From assembly GCA_022925895.1 (NCBI GenBank), contig JAKSYS010000547.1:1-42433 (forward strand): a stretch of DNA of 42,433 bases. Reading direction: 5' to 3'. Source of the stretch: Fragilaria crotonensis. Lineage: Eukaryota > Bacillariophyta > Fragilariophyceae > Fragilariales > Fragilariaceae. Positions 9,490 to 22,257 of this stretch are shown piece by piece; within the stretch, counting starts at the first letter, position 1, and each line of letters begins with the position of its first letter. The position numbers and the translations under genes were made by a program. The notes beneath the pieces were generated by a model. It saw only the letters and a program-made list of their open reading frames with translations. It did no database searches and had not been told where the DNA came from.

Positions 9490-12135
9490 CTAGGTGGCCT
9501 CTGGAAGTGGTATGTAGGTCGTCCACTCCCGTTCAAGAGTTGCGAGCTTCGCAACAATTGCAGCTTTTTTCTTTAGATCCTTCATAAGCCCCTCTGCCTT
9601 TGACTCAGGGAGAACCCAACGTATGATATCAACCCAGTCTTTATCAGTCAGTGATTCACTGCATGAACGATACTTTGCAAGAGCTCTTTGTGCGTTTGCA
9701 AGGATCTTCCGTTGCCGATCATTTCTGTTCTGCAACTGTGCAGCAGCTTTGCCGCATTGATGGCAAGCTGCGCCTTTGAGCTTGAAGAGTAATCCTTGAA
9801 TTGCCAATACGACTGCCACAAACATTCCAGATTGAAGATGCCGATAAGGCGCCTTTCGTTTCAAGCAGCTTCTTCACCTGCTCTGCATCATTTGCAACTC
9901 TCATCGCACGACTAGAAACGGGAATGGTGGCAGAGAATACTCCAGCATTGAGTCCATCGTCCTTTGACAACGCCACAAGGTCATCATACTTCACCTTGAG
10001 TTCCTCAAGAGCATGATTTTTCTGTTGCTGTCCCAATTCATGACGCACTCTTTTGTTACTTAGACAACTTCTCGTAAACGGAACAAAACCCACCTTCCTC
10101 CACGAACCGAGGATTTTTTCTTTGGTAAAGCACTTGTCGAATGGCTTCAATGAAACGTCATCATTTTCCCTTCCATTTACCACTGTTGCCAAATCATTAA
10201 ACCCAAGAGACAAGACACCCTCGGCGCGTCCTGTATTGGCACCATCAGCTTGTTCTTCTTCGGTGGCTTCATCGTCCTCGTCAGCCTCTTCCTCCAGCAT
10301 TCTGCTTCGATGATTGGCTTGATCTCTCATTTTTCAATCAAGATGACTTCACCGCGAGCATAAGTTGCTGATTTGAAAGCCCCATAAAGTGCATCCATCT
10401 CTTGTTGGACACTAGTCGCATTCGGGAGGCCCATGAGAATGTAGAGTCCCATTTCAAGGAAGTCGGCTCGCTTCGAGATGCTCTCCTCTGAAGCAACGAT
10501 TCGCCCGGGACCTGAATCAACTTTGAGAATAACAGGACCACAAAGCAGTCTTCCATTCACAGGATCGAACTTGGTTGTCTTGGAGATGTTGGGGTATAGT
10601 GGCAACACTACTTTCTCGATGTACTCAATGAAAAGCGAGTCATCCATGGAACCTCGAGCTCTCACAGAATAGAAACTTGACTCCTCAATCAGCTCGGGGC
10701 ATCCAAACCTTCCCTTGATGGCGGGAAGTCCCTCCAACCACTTAGTCTTCACCCGAAAGTTCTGCTCCAGCTTTGCACCTGAATCGAAAATGTACATCGG
10801 AGGCAATGCCTCGCCAGCTGCGTTCGTTGCGTAGACACCCGTGACGTGCCTACCCGCCTTAACACTTCGCTTGCAACCTCTCTGATAATCAGGATTATGA
10901 TAAACAACTGACCGAGACCCACCCTTGTCACCAGTGATTGAGAGATCATGGTGTGTCTCGTCCATGTTTATGATTCGACGGGTCACCTGATCAGAACGAA
11001 AATCTAACTCTGACAACAAATCACCGTTGCCATTCCTTACTTCTCTATCAATCACAAGTCCCGTAGAAATCAAGTCTTTCTTGGCATCATCAAACCACTG
11101 TTGCAAGTTATCATGGGTTGTCCACTTTGACCGAGCATCCTCCACGGACATCTGGCCTCCTGCTGTGATTCGCTGTGGGTGCTTGGATCGAAGCTTTCTC
11201 CATGCTGACTCAATAGTGAACTTGTTGTCATACTTAGTCCCTGAGACAGCAGCTCCAAGTACTCTCTTTATTTCCTGTCCTCGTAATTCCCCATCAGTTC
11301 CCACTTGGCATACCTCAGTATGAGCGGCCGTAACATCCAACAACAAATCGGGGATTTTGGTACGGGACCTTTCTTCGGAGGGCTCATCCCAATATTACCT
11401 TTGTTGATTTCTCTATAAACAGTTGTTCGACTAAGCTTCCTTGTTCCGTTCAGATTGTATTCTGCATTGAGCCTGGTTACAACTTGTTGGGCTGTTTCAT
11501 TCGACGACCCGCCTTCCTTCTTTTCTTTGATTATCCTCGTGGCTTCTTTGAAAGCCTCTTTAAAGCGACGAGAATCCTCTCTTTCTTGTTGCGCCTGAAT
11601 ACGAGCTGTGCTAGCTTGCTTTGATGTCTTTCTGATCCGCTTCGTAGAATCCGAAAAGGATAAGGACGATGCTTCGGTCAAAGGAGAGGTTTGTTCGTCT
11701 GCTAGCTCTGTCGTCATACTAGGGCCGTGAGTATCAATCACCATTCCTTCTTTGCTGCTCTTGCTGAGGCTTCCACTGAGACACATCCCTCCATTCCGAA
11801 GAGCCCTTTTCACATGATAATGAAGGCTTTGTACCGTAACGCTTTCATGGAGCAGACAAGCACGAAGCGCTTGAATGAGTGACACCTTGTTGCATACGAC
11901 CTGCATATAATTTTATGGTACAAAAATCACGTAGAAAAAAAAATTATGAGTCCTTCACTTATCGATACGTTGTGCATCAAAACTCAATTCACAATGGTGA
12001 TTTGAAAGCCCGTTTAAAAGAGTAACTCACCAATTTTACAGCATCTTCAATGGTGCACCCATCTTTTGAAGGTCTTCCTACTTTAACTGATGCATTGTCA
12101 ATGGACAAAGGACATGCCTTCCTCTTCCTTGGCAT
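9490..12135 (-). CDS. DDE transposase (pogo/Tc1-like superfamily), frame-broken
   Basis: Cuts and pastes a DNA transposon. Exon 1 is 12135-12031 (35 codons) and holds an AT-hook-like GRPSKDG. A 130-nt intron (11901-12030, GTGAGT...TGCAG) follows in phase 0. Exon 2 begins VVCNKVSLIQALRACLLHE, then a basic region with a helix-turn-helix-like stretch (LSRTTVYREINKG). The catalytic core follows: first Asp in IINMDETHHD (about 10950), second in ILKVDSGPG (about 10520), third in NATSVQQEMDALYGAFK (about 10400). About 40 residues separate the last two. The C-terminal part (10330-9490) contains ILGSWRKVGFVPFTRSCL and a small CHQCG motif. The frame is broken at an A-run at 11355-11358, at 10330-10334, and once near 9860. 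I found no convincing terminal inverted repeats, so the element ends are unset. Family naming below superfamily level is uncertain. Confidence 0.75.
11901..12030 (-). other. Intron of the DDE transposase gene
   Basis: On the minus strand the donor is TTG|GTGAGT at 12031/12030 and the acceptor TATATGCAG|GTC at 11901/11900. Removing these 130 nt joins a 35-codon first exon in phase 0 to the main frame. Read-through instead gives a stop shortly after the donor. Confidence 0.72.
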
Positions 12136-12183
12136 GGTTAAAGTTCTCGTAATTAATTTCAAAGAAATGATGTTGTGCGCCAA

Positions 12184-15100
12184 AATATTGTCTCGCTTCT
12201 AGGAGACATCATACCTTCAGAACTACTCCACCATTGCAAAAACTAGCTACGGTAACCCCTACTCGTTTCGAGTTACCTACACATTCTCTTGCGGATAGAA
12301 AGGCGATCTTCGTGAATGGTTATCTCAAAATCAGACCGAGTACGATGCAGTCCCAGTACTCTTTGAAAAAAACCCGTCCCACTATATGGTTTATGCTAGT
12401 ACCAGGTACAGCACCAAAGTAAGGGTGCATTGGGGTAACCCTGATTTTCACGAGTTCTCAGATACCGGGTACAGTACTCTAGCCAAGTACTACCATACTC
12501 CACTACTCCCACTACTCCAGTGCTCCGGTCCGCAGTCCTCACTACTCCTGTACAGCGTCAACCAGCAAAGGAAGAACAAGCATATAAACATGGTGTCTGG
12601 ATTAGAATTCTTTTGCCTGAAAGGCACACTTGTTGACAGTTTTCTTTAAGGTTGAACAAATAGATAAGATGATGGGTATGCTATGCAGCTATTGTGATGT
12701 AAAATCATGAAGATGATATGATTTGTCAAGTTTTCATTTTTGAGTTTTTCTTAACATGGCATCAGGAGGTGAGTCACTCAAATTGAGTCAATTTACAAAA
12801 TCAAGTGGGTATGACTTTTTTGCATGTTACACATTCATGTCAAATGTATGTGTTGTTATGAGTCTGCTGTTGTGGAAGTGGTTCTTGAGTCAGAAAGGAA
12901 CACATTCGAATTGCTGGTGATCTGAACAACAGGAATATTTTGGAGTTTGTGGTGAAACTCATGCTTTTTGCAACTGACACTGGTTCAATTAAATTAGTAG
13001 CCAGTGCTGGTAGTTCTTTGGAATGTGCCATTGGATAAAAAATGAGTTGTCAACAAAAATTATTATTCAAAAGTGACTGTGACTGTGACCATGCCTGTTG
13101 AGTTGTTTTTTGCTGGTGATGTTAGACTTGGCAAAACGTATGTAGTGGATCCTCACACCTTCACAAGCTTGCTGGAACATCAGTCTGACTAATTTAACAC
13201 TGTGATTTCATTTACTTGTTACAGTAGTCAGCAATTAAATTACAAAGATAAAACTCACGAGAGCAGGAAAAATCCCGAATTTAATGTGTTCTAACTTGTG
13301 AACGGTCACTCCTCACCAAAAACAAGCTACTAGAACAGTAACACCATGTGTTTTAGGGTGTACTACAAAATACTAGGAAGTCAATACATAAATCTTCCTG
13401 AATGAATACAATCAAATCACCAATTTCTCAATCTGTCCAGGTACTGTGGTAGTTTGATTTGTCCAGATACTCTGTCCATGCTTGTACTGCTGGAGTTCTT
13501 GGAGAAATAAAGTACTGTACTCCAAATAATTTTCTTATCCTACATTCAGCTCTGACTGTCACAACACCTCAGGAGTACTAGCTAACTACTTCCGATTTCC
13601 AGTTCAACCCTCCTGTATGACCTTTTGCATAAAATTGTCAACAATGACTGAACCTGGCTGTCACATACGTTAGTCTTGTGGAAATCATGATTTTCAAGCT
13701 TCAATGCTGTATTCATACAGACTTTTGTGTTGGTAGTGAGAGTGAGGCACTTAATAGATTGCAACCAGCCACAGTCCCCCTGCTTCTTAACAGAGAACAA
13801 CAAGGTACAGAACACCCTCTTTTTCTATGTAAGTGGAACCATGAACCAGCATCACTAGAGCCAGCAGCTCACAAGAAGGGTTATTTCAAGGGTCTCTACT
13901 ATCTTGTGGACAGTACTATGGATCAGCTTCTCTCACACAGAAGCTAAGAGATTAGTGGGGGGTGGGCCATATGACCATGTAGGAAACCCTCACCAAAAAT
14001 GTTAAGTACTACTTGTGGCTGGTGGGTGTGATTGATTCTGGTATCAGATGTATGAACACTGGTTCTTGAGAGTGGTGCAAGTGGGAGGAAGACTCAAACA
14101 CAAAGACTTGAAGGGGTGTGATGCTGCTTGTAATGCATCTGTTATTGATGCCATGGTACAATGAGCCAATTCTTTTTGTGCATTTGTGCCTTGGAGCTTG
14201 GTACTTGCCAAGACCTCAAGTACTTCTGTTGATGCAGCCAGTCTTACTGTGGGAATTTAAAGATAGTAGATAAGCCATGACAGTAGCTCTAGAATATATG
14301 CTGCTGGTGCTGCTTTGAAAAACCAAGAATGGAAGACCAGGATAAACTTCCTGGCATGCACAACTCTACTGAGAGATCCAAAAAGGCATACATGTCTTAT
14401 GAGAAATGAACACTACATTGTGTAAGATCTACACCAAGGAAAGTAATCTGGGGTCAGGCTGTTATGATTATGTTTGCAGTGTAATTTACTTAGATTATAT
14501 TTTTGAAAGACTTACTGGTTCTTATCTTTGATTGATTTATGACTTATAATGGAGGGTTGACAAACAACAAATAAGCTCACAATCCTACAGAGAAACAAAC
14601 AATGAAAAAGCAGAGGAGTATAAATAATACTGTATTACCAGGTACTCGAGTACCTGGTACTGTTTTATTGTATTTGCGTTCAGTATAGTAATCCTGGTAC
14701 ATACTACTGTACTACGACAATAAAGTCAACATGCCGGTAGGTCTGTAGTTTTCATATCACGTGCTGTATGGTACACAAATACAGCAGACGTGTAGAGCAT
14801 GAGATGTGTTATTCAGGAAGCAAGAGGTCTAATTTTTCGATATTCTCCCTCAGTACGGTAAATGTGCGCTCGGTGTGATGCATACTCTAGGAATTGATCC
14901 AGTAGCGTGGACTTGGTACATGTGGCTACGTTTTGTGCGATTAATACTAGGCCTACGGGGTTGCACAACCGGTTGCAAAAAAAAATGGGTACGGGCACAG
15001 TACAAGGAGTACAAGGTATTGTAGGTACCGGTAGCATGTAACGTGATATATATGTGAGAGACATGGGACATGGGAGGTGGGAGTAGAGTAGCTATGCCTA

Positions 15101-15356
15101 CCGTAGTCCGTAGTACTCGTCAGCACGTTTCGCCAGTACAACCAGTCCTCTGAGAACGGTACAGTACTGCTATCTGGTACTACGCGGTACGAGTAACAGT
15201 AACGTGTACTGGTACAGCTATTGCAGCTTGCAGCTATGAGTAGATATAATATAGGTAATGCACACATTAGAAGAGACACTGTTTTAAAGGATTAAATGGC
15301 TGGACAAATAGGCAGAATCCCATCCCGACAGTGAGGTATGGCGCACGTTTGCCCAT
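12184..15356. other. Intergenic region without a recognised gene
   Basis: About 3.2 kb between the transposase and the 3' end of the gamma-COP gene. Short open frames (12234-12649, 13582-13947, 14813-15279) have no familiar motif and overlap on both strands. GTAC-rich patches are visible at about 12390-12480 and 14640-15210, with runs such as ggtactcgagtacctggtac. The middle part is AT-rich and plain. I see no tRNA, no inverted repeat pair that I could confirm, and no transposon protein. Confidence 0.55.
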
Positions 15357-18229
15357 CTACCTAATGCAATCAGCAACCATTCGAGAGACATCAGCATTGT
15401 CACTGCGAACGGCGATCTTCAGCACAACTCCGCTATCGCCCTGCATTGCGATTTGGGCTCTCCCCAAAACTTTCTCGCCACTAACGAAGATTCCACTCAG
15501 GTGCAACATATGAGGCTTGCCTCCAAGGTTGGGCTTGATCGCAGCCGTTCCGTCACAAGGCTGCATTCCAAGCAAATCGATCACGGCAGATACAGCATCT
15601 TCCAGTTTTTTGAACTGCAGGGCAAACTTTTCAAGAACTTCGTTGTCATTTCCAACCGCATCCCAAGCCTTTCTAAAGTCCGGAACAGAAACCTTGGCCA
15701 TGAAGTCAGCTGTACTGATTTCGAGGTCTTCAAGAGGATACTCCTCCTCGAAAGTGTCTCCCTCTGCGTCACCCGTATTGGGGTCCACCTGAACTACGGT
15801 AAAGCGGAGCTCACAAGCCATTGTACATGGGGAAAGAGCTAGGTTAGCGTCTCGCTCCAAAACAGCGAAACAGCTTTTGGTTTCACCATAAGCTATTCCG
15901 TCTGCAGCAATCTCCCCGCTCACATTGAAAGCCTCGGCGTCACTGTCGTCAAGGACAACAGTAACATTATCCAATCTCTGCTCCTCGATAGTATTCTGGA
16001 CAGTAAATTGTAGCACAACGTGGTTTGGGAAGATGTGCTTGATGCATTGAACAACATATTCCGTCTCGCTCTCAGTTAGTTGCACCGGTTGAGAGGAACG
16101 GAAAGTGCGGCCAAACGCGGCAAGCTCGGGAATGGCGTAAACCGCGGCAGCTGGGTCGACGATCTCCTTTTTCTTCTCTCTGGAGCTCCGATTGAAGGTA
16201 CGTCGCCATCCATGCCATCAGATGCGCCTGAAGAGGCGAGGATTTCTTCGGCAGTGTCTTCAACGACTGGTAGGGCATCGACAGAGACTGGATCAGGAGA
16301 AGTCATCGCGTTGGGAATGGCTGCGTAGGCCTTCAGGCTGCGCTCGAGTTTATCAAAAGACATCGGCAATGGCTCCAAAAGGATGAAGGCAGCTGTGTCG
16401 TCCTCGGCTGGATTATCTGCGGGAACCTCCTCGGCCTCCTCACCTTCAGGCGGTGGGACATATGGGAAACTGATCATGGCTTCCTCAATGACGGTGACGG
16501 CGAGGGCGGAACGGTCGCGAGTTTCATCGTCCTCATCGTTCAAACTGCGCTTCAAAAGAGTCGTGATGGAATGTCTCAAGGACGGGCACTGAGCTGCAAA
16601 TTTAGACAAAGCAGATACAGCCGCAGCACGAACAGCAGAGTTTTCGAGGATAACTCGATTGTAGATGAATCTGATGTAGCGAGCCGGAGCGGTAGTCGTT
16701 GGTCCCAATTCTCCAAGTAGATGGAGGATTTGGGTGGAGAGCATGGTGAACTCGCAGTCTTCGATAAACTCACACAAGTGAAGGAGCGAGCTTTCAGTGG
16801 TTTCCGGAACCAATCGAATCAAAGAAACAATACTTGCAACGATGGAGCGCTTGAAATCAAAGCCACCTTCCTCCCGAAGAAAATTGGAGAGAAAGCCGAC
16901 GAGGACACGATGCTTCGATGGGTAAGTCAAACAGAGTTGTTGCAGGCTGCGAACGACCGTGATCTTGTACTCATCCGCAATATCAGTCAGGAATGCAGAG
17001 ATTTGCTTCAAGAGACGATCGACTGAGTTCTCGCTTCCAGTCTTGAGAAAGTAGTGATGGCAAGAGTGGCGATGGAGCGATTTCCGTCTCAATAAGGGCT
17101 TCGAAGTCTTCGTTGCACTTCGCGACAACACGGGGTGGATACTTGCAACTGTAGCCAACGTTCTCATGGACGCGAATCGAACGGCAGGCTTTGGAGAAGA
17201 CAAGAAGAGCTGCAAGACCGAGACAGCGGGGCTCAAGTCTTGAGGTTCAATCTGCGGAAGGTTGCAGATAGCACGTGCAGCTTCGTAGACAACCATTTCC
17301 GACTTGTGTCGCAAACTTGACTCCAGCAACTGGAATCCAGCTCGAGACATGGGGGAACCATCTTGAAGGGATCCACGACCTTCAGCGGCTTCATCGTGCA
17401 AAAGCTTGGTTGCATAGCGAATCAGCAAAACGAGGGCAAGAGGTGATTTGAGAGTGTTTCGCTCGCTGTACTGTTGGACCAACTTGGAGACACCCAATCG
17501 ATCGTGAGACTTGATCTGGTAGAGCAATTGCATCGCGTGGAATTGAACCATTTCATTAGGACTCTGGGTAGCCTCAGTGGTTTCACTAATCCAACGTTTG
17601 ACAACCGCGGCACATTCGGGTGACTTTCTGAACAGGTGAGCCGCCGATACCAAAGCGGAGCTAGCAACTTGACCGGAAGAGTCAACAACAGCCTGCTTGA
17701 CATAACGCTCAATTGCTCCAAGCATGGCAGCATCCACGATCCGAGCAAGCACTCTAAGAGCGTTCGCGCGATAAAGGTCAACATCGCAAGTCATATCTTT
17801 GGTCAAACAAGACGTCACGATAATTACATCGTCGGGATCGCAAGTCTCAGCTACTTCCTTGATGAAAAGGTAAACCATGCGACGAAGCGAAGCATCATCC
17901 GACATGAACAACTTCGTGACGCCGAAGAAGACTTCGGTGGCCTCTGGACCGAGAGCTTTGACCAGTGTTTTGAAGGTGGAGCAATTGAGCGATCACGGTG
18001 CAGCATTTGCGCGGGTTTTCGCGGACGGAGGTAGGGTCATGAAAGATACGCGCCTCCTGCAAGACAGCAGCTTTCTCAAGTGCGCGTAAGGCGATATGTA
18101 TTGCTCGTCCTCCTCCACTTTGAACTTATCAGCAAGGTCTTGCACCTCCTTCAGCATCGCGGACATGCCCATGGCGCCGCCGTTTTGCTCGCCATCAGCG
18201 GCCGTGCTGCTTTCGCCATTTCTCGTCAA
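15357..18229 (-). CDS. COPG: Coatomer subunit gamma (COPI coat)
   Basis: Large subunit of the COPI F-subcomplex, which coats vesicles moving from Golgi to ER. The start at 18229 precedes MTRNGESSTAADGEQNGGAM and a helix, then YISPYAHL. The HEAT-repeat trunk (about 17920-16450) contains DVIIVTSCLTKDMT, VVYEAARAICNLP, LREEGGFDFKRSIV and HLCEFIEDCEFTMLS, all typical of gamma-COP. The C-terminal appendage (16085-15357) has QLTESETEYVVQCIKHIFPNH, EEEYPLEDLEI and LGMQPCDG. No intron is seen. The span would encode about 957 residues, near the usual 870-920. The frame shifts near 18078, 17958 and 16170. Three one-base losses at 17132-17135, 17081-17083 and 17048-17050 cancel each other. Paralogous adaptin subunits are excluded by the appendage and the HLCEFIEDCEF block. 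Confidence 0.95.
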
Positions 18230-19340
18230 TAAACGACAGGTACTACCAAGTAATAATCCCGTTCAGAGAGGACAGAGCACCTCCGATGACCGACGTAGGC
18301 ATTAGTATAAAGACACTGTAGAAATCTTTCCTTACAATGAATGCGTCTGCAACAGTCTTTCTGGCCGTTGGCATTGGGTGAGAATCAAAACTCCGGATTC
18401 CGTTCTAAATGCGACTCTAATGCTCTTGCATCCTCAGCATACAATACATTTTTGTGCCTCTTCTCTCATACCGTAGATCGCAATGTTCTACCGGTAGTTT
18501 GTCAGCATTCAAGTAAAGCGCAGTATCATCTGATGTGCAGCCTTCGAAAGATTTTTCTACCTTTCTCCGTCCCTCTGGTTTCGAAAAATTACGTGATTGG
18601 CCGAATCAATTGGTTGCTTAGACAAGAAAACCCAAAGTATCAGCCAGCATCTACAACTCTGCGAATCAATTGTGCTTAATAAAGTAGACCAGTCCAAAAG
18701 CATCAGCCAGCATCAGTCAACAAAGAGTTTGCAATCATGTGCTTATTCCAGAATTTGTGTATTGAATGACAAGAATTATATCAATCACATTAGCTACAGG
18801 TGCAAGCCATCTGGCACAAAATCAGGGATTGAAATGCTGAAGGGTAGCATGGTCTAAAAACCTTCACATAAGACAACATGAAATGTCGAAGGAATTGTTG
18901 AGCTCAGAAATCTTCATCTTGTTGTCCGCGCAACATTGGCTGATGCGGCACAATAAAATGTTGAAGATATTGAAAATTCAACTTTTATAGATTGGGCATC
19001 ATTCCTATTCCTAATTTATGACTCAGTTGGCATTGATCTCAATGAGCTGGGAATGATGAGATGTGATGTCATGCTGGTCATGAATTCCCGGGAATGAGGA
19101 AAAATCTTACAAACATTCAGCTTCAGAATTTATGAAATAACTCAATTACAAACGACATTCAATAATCCCCAGTTTATACCATGCAACGTATCACTGTTCC
19201 AAGGAGTCCTGCATAATACATATGTGGATGTGATGGCCCTTGAAAGAGGTATGGAGTTCCATACAATGAGCACACATTGAGGAATACAATTGTGCCTTTG
19301 ATTTCTTCCCATTATGGTAGAAAATCAATTCAAGGAGTGT
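18230..19340. other. Intergenic region upstream of the gamma-COP gene
   Basis: About 1.1 kb of mostly AT-rich DNA between the gamma-COP start and the microsatellite. It must hold the gamma-COP promoter, but no TATA box or initiator stands out. Weak internal repetition occurs around 18640-18720 (two copies of a segment containing atcagccagcatc). No gene was recognised. Confidence 0.45.
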
Positions 19341-19480
19341 GTGCATGTGCATGTGCATGTGCATGTGCATGTGCATGTGCATGTGCATGTGCATGTGCAT
19401 GTGCATGTGCATGTGCATGTGCATGTGCATGTGCATGTGCATGTGCATGTGCATGTGCATGTGCATGTGCATGTGCATGC
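19341..19480. repeat. Hexanucleotide microsatellite (GTGCAT)n
   Basis: About 23 uninterrupted copies of gtgcat span roughly 140 bp, ending in a short gcatgcatgcatgg tail. Because the unit length is a multiple of three, all six frames are open through it. They give His-Met/Val, Cys-Thr/Ala or Cys-Met repeats, which explains the open frames on both strands here. There is no sign that any of them is a gene. Confidence 0.95.
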
Positions 19481-19649
19481 ATGCATGGAAGAAGCCAATG
19501 GCCTTGCCAAACTTGTCAATGAGGAATATTGTTTCTGCCAATGACATATTGCCCGGGTGATCAGTATATGCTTCTGATGATAATTATGAACTAGTTGGAT
19601 GTAGCTATGGTAGCTAGTACGTGCAATAACCTGCTGTGTATGACAACAA

Positions 19650-19841
19650 ATTTAGTGCTATGTCACGGTGGTTGTTTTGCAACTTTGAAGCGCTAAGAAA
19701 TAGCGACCGCATCACGCTCCTCGGACGCTGGCGCTCCGATGAAATGCACCGCTATCTTCACATCCAGGCCCCAGCACCCGTCATGCAAGGCCTCACGCCG
19801 CTATGTTACGCAGCGGCTCCTTCTGTTTGACCCCTGGATGA
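19650..19841 (+). pseudogene. Orphan C-terminal fragment of a DIRS-like tyrosine recombinase
   Basis: The translation carries LLGRWRSDEMHRYLHIQA (catalytic Tyr at about 19753-19755). In a shifted frame, the tail MLRSGSFCLTPG ends at a stop at 19839-19841. The same tail, in decayed form, ends the longer element at about 24550-24660 (RYLHVQA and MLRGGDFRLNPP). This is therefore the 3' end of a separate copy of that family, in direct orientation, with everything upstream missing. It is too short to function. Confidence 0.75.
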
Positions 19842-20232
19842 CCCACTGATGCACCCAGCCATTTGGCTTCCCACCCATTTTTGCCCCTTGCCGTGCTGGG
19901 CCAAACAGCATGCCTAGCATGCATGCCACCATACTGTTGATCTGGATGGGAGGGGTTACTCCTAGTAGTATGATGCCAAAACCTCACCACCACCTCATCT
20001 TGACACTACATACCAAGTGCCAGATTTGAACAAGATGTCCAGCGGCAGCTGAGGCGCCGGGAGGGCCTGCAAATCCTGCCATCAGCAGCAGTGCAGACGG
20101 TAGTGTTTCAAAGCCAGAAAGCACACGCACATTCGAGTTCTCCCCCACAGCAAGTCCATGACACGCGTACAAGAGGTATGAACGTACTACTACACTCTGA
20201 TACTTGAACGGAGGAACAGCGTCATTTTTCGA

Positions 20233-21747
20233 TTGTGCTCATTGCTGGTCAAACCAGGTTGCCCCGAACGCACCAGTAGAACAGCGAGGACTACCAAGAA
20301 GAGGATCCGACGGACCTGCAACACAATAGGTGCACCGAACCCGAAGGCAGCGAGAGCTACCAGATTGCGAACTTCAATTTCAACGACCCGCCCGCCCAAG
20401 CCAAACAGCACTCCTGGCATGCATGGGAGCTGGCCGGAATTCCAGCGATTGCTTATGCCTTCCGCTGCTTCTTCTCCCATCGATCGTGAGTGACTACGTC
20501 GCCGCCAAGTTGCTGGAGACCTACCCAGGCAACGCAGAGGGCGCTCTTCAGCAGATTGGGACCAGATGACTTCAGTGGTCCAGCAACTTGCAGAGAACGT
20601 TGGCGGGGCGGCAGACGCACGAGAAGCAAACAGAGGAGTGGCAGAGTCGTACCGAGAGACCTTTCTGGTACTCCTACAGTTCTGTCAAGTATTCACCATG
20701 AAGGAGGCGGCGCCCATCAGGGCACGCCGTGCCAACGGCAGCAAGGGGAGTATCAGTCCGTCAACCAAAAAGAGCTAACACAGCAGGTCTGTGTTGGCGC
20801 GAGCTCACACCAGATCTATACTGTGGTGATACAGGCGTCAAGCAGGTGCTGGTCACCAGTATCAACTTAACTGGCAATGGAACCGATGACATTACCGGCG
20901 GGTGCCAACCTTTTCTGGTTGTCTACTACACGGGCCCAGCAACCACTATCATTCCCTGGCTGGACAATACCACACTGGTGGCATTTCAGTTGGACCAGGT
21001 GGTGGCAAATGCATCCCTTGCAGATATCCACGATATCCGCAACAAGGAGAAGGTGAAAATTGCCGCAAGACCTTCACCAAGTCAGCCTCACATTGCAGCA
21101 CTTTGCGGTTTTAGTCCACACCCTTATCCAAGGGCCGGGGGAGGGTCTAACACATTTGTCAGGTGCATTTGGTTACTAGCCAACAACTCCTCCTTCAGTG
21201 AACACCTGCCTTACTATTTGACACAGCACCAGGCCCTGATACTAGGCATGCCGTGGGCAGAGGTGTACCCGGTACCCGCCACCCGGCCCATGTCCTCCGT
21301 CGTCACGTTCAAATCAATATGCACAAGCACCTGCAGGCGTTGCAGGTAGGGCCGTCACACCAGAGCCCCGTCCTTCCAAAAGCAACTGCTTCGGGATCTC
21401 CAGAAAGGGTCATTCCACATGTCATCATCCTGGCTGCCCTTCTTACCAACCTCAGTGACGGTGCCACCTACCATAGCGACAGGAGAGCTGCCGCCCTCAC
21501 CGAGTACTTGCACCCATACTACGCGAGCATCAACGGCCGCAGCCACTTCCACATCAGGGCTCGCCACAGCGACAGGCGGCGGACGCACAGCGACCGGAAC
21601 AGGAGTGCCTATAGCAGCACGACCGGGACGTATATGGCAAATCCGGCGCGCGATGCTGAGTTTGACGCCTTGCAATTACGCCCTCAGATGCCAGACCCTT
21701 TTATGTGCCCACCGACCAACCGCCAACAAGCTCTACGCGCGAAGTAA
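20233..21747 (+). pseudogene. Possible gag-like region of the second DIRS-like element
   Basis: Several overlapping plus-strand frames give protein-like sequence: SYQIANFNFNDPPAQAKQ near 20360, an Ala/Glu-rich helix-like stretch near 20580-20690, and LPYYLTQHQALILGMPWAEV near 21205-21265. No domain is recognised and no zinc knuckle is seen. The gag assignment is by position upstream of the RT only. The frame changes at least four times. Confidence 0.35.
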
Positions 21748-22257
21748 TCAGTTCTTTGTTAGATTAATTTGCAGCTAATTTTTAAAGGGGTGATAGTTGT
21801 AGATTACTAAATGTTATGAGACTAGTTAATAGACTTCATCGTCCATTTGCCAATGCAGCAGAGTACACAACCAGATGCCTCGCCCATGTGCGAGCTCGTC
21901 ATCTCGTGACCACCTGGTGACTCCACCAGGGAGCTGACTCAGCTACCACTCCTGGCTACTGCAGGCACCGCTGTGAATGGCGACCATGATGACGTTCCCG
22001 CACTTGTGCCCAAGCGCTCGAGAGACAGTACAACAGCAGGCAGCTCTCGTGTGGAAAAAACATTAAGTGAGTATGCAGAAACAGCAGCAGCGGTTAAATT
22101 AGCACTAACACCAAGATCTTGCCAGCAGTAGTGGTGCGCCTGGCTCACAAAGTGGCACGCCTCCTGGACCATCTACGTCGGTGAGGCGCAGGGGTGCCCC
22201 TGCACACCGGGCCTTGGACATGCATGGGAGGAAACACGACAGGCAGCACAGCGGGGG

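Noticed and set aside
9240-12215. Possible terminal inverted repeats of the DDE transposon (aatattttgg near 9296 and its inverse near 12184)
   Set aside because: Only about ten bases match, surrounding bases do not extend the similarity, and no target duplication was found.
12834-13947. Short open frames in the intergenic region (for example 13582-13815 minus and 13678-13947 plus)
   Set aside because: They overlap each other on opposite strands, lack any known motif and have the composition of non-coding DNA.
15357-18229. Reading the gamma-COP gene as two or three separate genes or as a pseudogene
   Set aside because: Conserved sequence continues across every break with no gap, and the breaks are single-base shifts, so one gene with sequence errors explains it better.
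19191-19560. Open frames on both strands with His-Met, Cys-Thr, Cys-Ala or Cys-Met repeats
   Set aside because: They are a direct result of a hexanucleotide repeat whose length is a multiple of three. No coding sequence flanks it.
20190-20480. Minus-strand 96-residue hydrophobic frame
   Set aside because: It lies opposite the plus-strand gag-like sequence and has no independent support.
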